A DNA stretch of 18,574 nucleotides from Clostridiales bacterium UBA3680 (lineage in GTDB: Bacteria; Bacillota; Clostridia; Lachnospirales; CAG-274): contig DFJD01000085.1 of NCBI GenBank assembly GCA_002372875.1, positions 36,658 to 55,231 of the forward strand. Reading direction: 5' to 3'. The notes under the pieces are model-generated. The model ran no database searches and had not been told where the DNA came from. It was given only the letters and a program-made list of their open reading frames with translations. The position numbers were made by a program, and so were the translations under genes. The number at the start of each line of letters is the position of its first letter. The first letter of the stretch is position 1. Shown here piece after piece: positions 15,367 to 18,574 of the stretch.

Positions 15367-16399
15367 ATTCCCAAAAACCGAACAGACTTTTAATCGAGAA
15401 ATTTGGCTGTTGCGGTTCATCTTCTTTGTATTCCAAATATTTACCCGCACCTATGGCAACGCATTTTACAGGGTCGTCCGCGGTTACACATTTTACACCC
15501 GTTCTGTCTTCTATAAGGTCGCTTATACCTTCCAAAAGAGAACCTCCGCCTGTGAGAACTATCCCTCTTTCAAGTATATCGGCAGACAACTCGGGAGGAG
15601 TGTTTTCAAGTACGCCTATTACCGCCTCAACAATATCGTCAGCCGTTTTTTTCATGGCCTTGTACATTTCTTCCGTAGATACGGTAATAGTGTCGGGAAG
15701 CTTTGTGTTTTTATTTATTCCGCTTACCTTTGTTTCAGCATAGGGAGTTTTTTCGGACACGGTCCCGATTACAACTTTAAGGTTTTCGGCAGTTCCCTCG
15801 CCTATAAGTATATCTCTTTCCATGGAAATGTATGTTAAAATTGCATCGTTGAAGTTATCGCCCGCAATTTTTACCGATGTACTTATAACTATTCCGCCTA
15901 AAGATATTACGGCTATATCCGTAGTTCCGCCTCCGATGTCAACCACAAGAGAGCCGCAGGGCTTTGTGATATCTATGCCCGCTCCAAGTGCGGCTGCAAC
16001 AGGCTCTTCTATAACATGGACCCTACCTGCACCCGCATATTTTGTGGCCTGTTCCACTGCCATTTTTTCCGTATCGGTAACACGACTCGGAACACATACC
16101 GCAACCGTTGGTTTTTTAAACCAGTCGGTGCCTATCGCCTTATCAATGAAGTACCTTATCATTTTTTCGGTAACTTCAAAGTTTGAAACCACACCCTCTC
16201 TTAAGGGTCTTACGGCAACAATATTTGTGGGAGTTTTTCCAAGCATTTTTCTTGCCTGCTCTCCTATTGCCACAATTTCCTTTGTATTCTCATCCACCGT
16301 AACGACCGAGGGCTCTTGCGCAACGATCCCTTTATTTTTACAGTAAACCAGAACGCTGGATGTTCCCAGATCTATTCCAATATCATTGTTTAAAAGCAT
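15365..16399 (-). CDS. mreB: Rod shape-determining protein, MreB/Mbl family
   Basis: A 344-residue bacterial actin that forms membrane-bound filaments orienting lateral wall synthesis. Phosphate-1 loop IGIDLGTSSVLVY (7-19), the catalytic-region EEPVAAALGAG (131-141), phosphate-2 loop VVDIGGGTTDIAVIS (152-166) and the adenosine motif IVLTGGGSLLEGI (280-292) are all present. KNKGIVAQEPSVV near the start recalls B. subtilis Mbl as much as MreB, so the exact paralogue is uncertain. The C-terminal tail (327-344) is polar, then ends in a hydrophobic, aromatic SLFGFW segment that might contact membrane. The ATG follows AGAGGATAAAG. The usual mreC-mreD partners do not follow; instead come the tiny membrane ORF and the VanW-type genes, while an SEDS polymerase lies two genes upstream. 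Confidence 0.95.
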   Translation of the reverse strand: MLLNNDIGIDLGTSSVLVYCKNKGIVAQEPSVVTVDENTKEIVAIGEQARKMLGKTPTNIVAVRPLREGVVSNFEVTEKMIRYFIDKAIGTDWFKKPTVAVCVPSRVTDTEKMAVEQATKYAGAGRVHVIEEPVAAALGAGIDITKPCGSLVVDIGGGTTDIAVISLGGIVISTSVKIAGDNFNDAILTYISMERDILIGEGTAENLKVVIGTVSEKTPYAETKVSGINKNTKLPDTITVSTEEMYKAMKKTADDIVEAVIGVLENTPPELSADILERGIVLTGGGSLLEGISDLIEDRTGVKCVTADDPVKCVAIGAGKYLEYKEDEPQQPNFSIKSLFGFWE

Positions 16400-16437
16400 C
16401 TTTATCCTCTGAATATCTCAAACTCCACGGCATAACC

Positions 16438-17694
16438 TTAGGCACAATCATTAAGCCTGTTTACCGTAAATTTTAATTTATCAATTCTGTTTTTGCCGAC
16501 CTCAAGTATATCAAATGATATATTATCTTCGGCATATTTTTCACCTTTTTTGGGGAAATAACCAAGCTTACCGATAATATAGCCTCCCACCGTTTCAATA
16601 TCCTCGTAGGAAAGACTTGTTCCGATAAGATCGTTTACATCGTCAAGCTTCGCATTTCCTTTTGATATATAAACATTTTCTCCAACTTTTATAATGTCAT
16701 CGGTATCTTCTCTTACCTCGTCTATAATATCTCCGACTATTTCCTCAATAAGGTCTTGCAAGGTTATTATTCCCGCTGTTCCGCCGTACTCATCAAGAAC
16801 TATTGCCATTGGAATCCTTTCCTTTTTCATTATACTGAAAAGATTGGAGCAAAGTTTTGATTCATAGGTGAAATAAGGTTCTTTCATATAATCATTTATT
16901 ACAAATTTTTCTTTATCTTCTATGAACATTATATCTTTAAAAGAAAGTATACCCACAATATGGTCGGTTGTTTCGGCATACACCGGTAGCCTTGTATATC
17001 TTTCTTTTTTGAATACTTCAATTACTTCTTCCAAGGAGGTATTTTGTTCCACCGCCACCATATCTATACGAGGGATCATTACTTCCTTAGCTTCGCAATC
17101 ACCGAAATCGACAACGTTTGTTATCATTTCCTTTTCTTCGGATTCGAGAATTCCCTGCTCATGACCTACATCAAGCATTGTTCTGAACTGATTTTCGGTT
17201 ATGACGGGAGCAGTGTTCCCATTGCCTGTGATAAGCCTTAATAATGCACCCGTAATAATGTTGAGTATGAATATTACGGGGGTGAATATTATCGTACATA
17301 AATATATAGGCTTAATAACAAGAACACTTATTTCAACATTTTTTTCTTTTGCAAGTGTTTTTGGCGTTATTTCACCGAATATAAGTATTATAAGAGTAAG
17401 AATACCCGTTGCTATTCCAACTGCGTTATTACCCAGATATTTTGTCGCAAGTACGGTTGCCAATGCCGATGCACCGATGTTCACAAGGTTGTTTCCTATA
17501 AGTATTGCCGAGAGCATTTTTGATGGGTCTGTCAACACTTTTTGAACAAGCGCGGCATTTTTTACTCTCTCATCCACCATTGTTCTGAGTTTTATATCAT
17601 CTATTGATGTTAAAGCCGTTTCCGAACATGAAAAGAAGGATGAAAGGGCTATGCACATAATCAAAATAAGTATCTGCGAACTGTCCGAGTCCAC
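16438..17694 (-). CDS. CNNM/CorC (HlyC/CorC) family transporter-like protein with CBS pair
   Basis: A 418-residue protein of the CNNM/HlyC-CorC family, whose members are linked to Mg2+ (and Co2+) efflux. The N-terminal CNNM/DUF21 membrane domain (about 1-190) contains SCSETALTSIDD (22-33), IGNNLVNIGASALAT (66-80) and FGEITPKTLAKEK (106-118). A CBS pair follows (about 205-325) with MIPRIDMVAVE, the LPVY-type loop and VLDEYGGTAGIITLQDL (299-315). The C-terminal CorC_HlyC domain (335-415) includes VGGYIIGKLGYFPKKGE. 'Hemolysin' labels for this family are historical. The start is GTG at 17694, directly after an in-frame TGA; AGGAG lies 11 bases upstream, a slightly long spacing. The substrate cannot be read from sequence. 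Confidence 0.92.
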   Translation of the reverse strand: MDSDSSQILILIMCIALSSFFSCSETALTSIDDIKLRTMVDERVKNAALVQKVLTDPSKMLSAILIGNNLVNIGASALATVLATKYLGNNAVGIATGILTLIILIFGEITPKTLAKEKNVEISVLVIKPIYLCTIIFTPVIFILNIITGALLRLITGNGNTAPVITENQFRTMLDVGHEQGILESEEKEMITNVVDFGDCEAKEVMIPRIDMVAVEQNTSLEEVIEVFKKERYTRLPVYAETTDHIVGILSFKDIMFIEDKEKFVINDYMKEPYFTYESKLCSNLFSIMKKERIPMAIVLDEYGGTAGIITLQDLIEEIVGDIIDEVREDTDDIIKVGENVYISKGNAKLDDVNDLIGTSLSYEDIETVGGYIIGKLGYFPKKGEKYAEDNISFDILEVGKNRIDKLKFTVNRLNDCA

Positions 17695-17718
17695 TAAAAA
17701 TCACACTCCTTATATATA

Positions 17719-17752
17719 GAAAGCACTGATTAGTTAGTCAGTGTTTCCTTTA
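17719..17752 (-). repeat. Repeat copy 3: near-palindromic short element
   Basis: On the minus strand, 17752-17734 reads TAAAGGAAACACTGACTAA, matching repeat copies 1 and 2. The opposite end (plus strand GAAAGCACTGATTAG, 17719-17733) is an inverted version of the same end. CACTGA at 17724-17729 pairs with TCAGTG at 17738-17743 around an 8-base loop, with two A-T pairs and a G-U pair beyond. The two ends nearly abut, as if the interior were lost. It begins directly after the stop codon of the SEDS gene. No T-tract follows, so a terminator role is doubtful. Confidence 0.6.
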
Positions 17753-18574
17753 TTATTGTTTTTTAATTTTCTTATACCTTGATACATTAAGTAATATTCC
17801 TATAGAACCGAGCATAACAGTAAGAGATGTTCCTCCGTAACTTATAAAGGGAAGAGCTATACCGGTATTTGGAATGGTGTTTGTTACAACGGAAATATTT
17901 ATCAAAACCTGCGTTGCTATGGTAATTGTGATACCCGCTGCAACAAGCATTGAATATATGTCGTCACTATGTTGTTTTGCCACAATAATGCCTCTCCAAA
18001 TGAGGATAATAAAAAGCAGTACAACTATCACAGCTCCCAAAAATCCCAATTCTTCACATATAATGGCAAAGATAATATCATTATGCGCCTCGGGCATAAA
18101 ACCGAGCTTCTGTCTGGAACCTCCCAGACCCAAGCCGAACATTCCACCGCTTGCAACGGAATATAAAGACTGTACGACCTGATACCCGTTTTCCGAGTCG
18201 AAGGGATGAAGCCAAACATTAATTCTAGCGCTTCTGTAGCTGACACCGAAAATAAAAATCAAAGCAAGAACGACACCGATAATGCAAATCAGCCAAAAAA
18301 CTCTCAGATCCTTTGCCGTAATGAACATAAAAGCCATACCTATGACGGCTACCACCATTCCGGTGGAAAGATCCTCAACAGCAATCAAGACAGTTGGCAC
18401 GGCTAAAACAGCTAAATATATAGCAAGATTTTTCATGTTGCCGAAAACATTCTTTCTGTCTGTAATAATACTTGCAAGCATTACGGTCATTACGGGTTTT
18501 GCAAGCTCGGAAGGCTGAAAACCGAATATCCATCTTTTTGCTCCGTTTACCTCATCTCCGAAAAACAACACAAG
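17753..18574 (-). CDS. ftsW: FtsW/SpoVE-type SEDS peptidoglycan glycosyltransferase (5' end outside window)
   Basis: The C-terminal 273 residues of a SEDS polymerase, the membrane glycosyltransferase that builds glycan strands from lipid II with a partner class B PBP. The open frame runs off the window edge with no true start; the GTG at 18571 is internal. Visible motifs in order: NGAKRWI, PSELAKP, VEDLSTGMV, NGYQVVQSLYSVASGGMFG-LGLGGSRQKLGFMPEAHNDIIFAIICEELGFLG (two joined blocks), and PNTGIALPFISYGGTSL near the C-terminus. The GSRQKLGFMPEAHNDIIFA version favours FtsW/SpoVE over RodA, though proximity to mreB would also suit RodA. The acidic loop residue in VEDLSTG fits the family's catalytic Asp region. 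The C-terminus ends in a basic RYKKIKKQ tail. Confidence 0.9.
   Translation of the reverse strand, partial: LVLFFGDEVNGAKRWIFGFQPSELAKPVMTVMLASIITDRKNVFGNMKNLAIYLAVLAVPTVLIAVEDLSTGMVVAVIGMAFMFITAKDLRVFWLICIIGVVLALIFIFGVSYRSARINVWLHPFDSENGYQVVQSLYSVASGGMFGLGLGGSRQKLGFMPEAHNDIIFAIICEELGFLGAVIVVLLFIILIWRGIIVAKQHSDDIYSMLVAAGITITIATQVLINISVVTNTIPNTGIALPFISYGGTSLTVMLGSIGILLNVSRYKKIKKQ

Noticed and set aside
15229..15450. Minus-strand open frame of 73 codons overlapping the mreB end
   Set aside because: It overlaps mreB in another frame, lacks a ribosome binding site and has no hydrophobic or domain pattern; the 36-residue ORF in the other frame explains the interval better.
1..18574. CRISPR arrays, tRNA/rRNA genes, riboswitches, prophage or defence genes
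   Set aside because: No regularly spaced repeats, clover-leaf or rRNA-like segments, or phage/defence protein motifs were seen; the DNA is almost fully occupied by core genes.

Overview
The window is one collinear block of chromosomal housekeeping genes. All 14 recognisable genes, plus one very small unlisted ORF, lie on the minus strand, so transcription runs from high to low coordinates. AT-rich DNA, a Gram-positive-type PolC replicative polymerase, MEP-pathway isoprenoid genes, VanW-type wall proteins and strong AGGAGG-like ribosome binding sites point to a low-GC Gram-positive bacterium, most likely a clostridial (Oscillospirales/Ruminococcaceae-like) lineage. The lineage is an inference from gene content, not from a database search.

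Layout in the direction of transcription. (1) Cell-shape and envelope block, 18574 to 12153: the end of an FtsW/SpoVE-type SEDS glycosyltransferase, a CNNM/CorC-type CBS transporter, MreB/Mbl, an unlisted 36-residue single-span membrane peptide, a 195-residue membrane-anchored protein resembling the N-terminal half of a VanW protein, a full VanW-domain protein, and a DUF1189-like membrane protein. (2) dnaX (clamp-loader tau), whose start overlaps the DUF1189 gene. (3) Lipid/isoprenoid block, 10524 to 5699: uppS, cdsA, dxr, rseP, ispG, nearly all overlapping or separated by fewer than 10 bases. This is the familiar Firmicutes order; it makes the undecaprenyl carrier (dxr, ispG, uppS), CDP-diacylglycerol (cdsA) and the intramembrane site-2 protease. 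(4) polC, followed by two ATGA-coupled genes: a small HD hydrolase with the RelA/SpoT hydrolase motifs and a LURP-one-related protein. A strong intrinsic terminator at 88-133 closes the run.

The genes share a theme: building the wall and membrane (SEDS polymerase, MreB scaffold, VanW proteins, UppS lipid carrier, CdsA) next to replication (DnaX, PolC). No phage, CRISPR, tRNA, rRNA or resistance island is visible, and no gap exceeds 300 bases.

The less ordinary features are small. Three intergenic copies of a short repeat share the core AAGGAA(A/C)CACTGA; one is a 66-bp element with perfect 12-bp terminal inverted repeats and a 9-bp GC-rich hairpin. The 36-residue ORF has a textbook ribosome binding site. 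An A8G run in dnaX sits next to an immediate -1 frame stop, as in the E. coli gamma frameshift. I do not see a clear new multi-gene system here.
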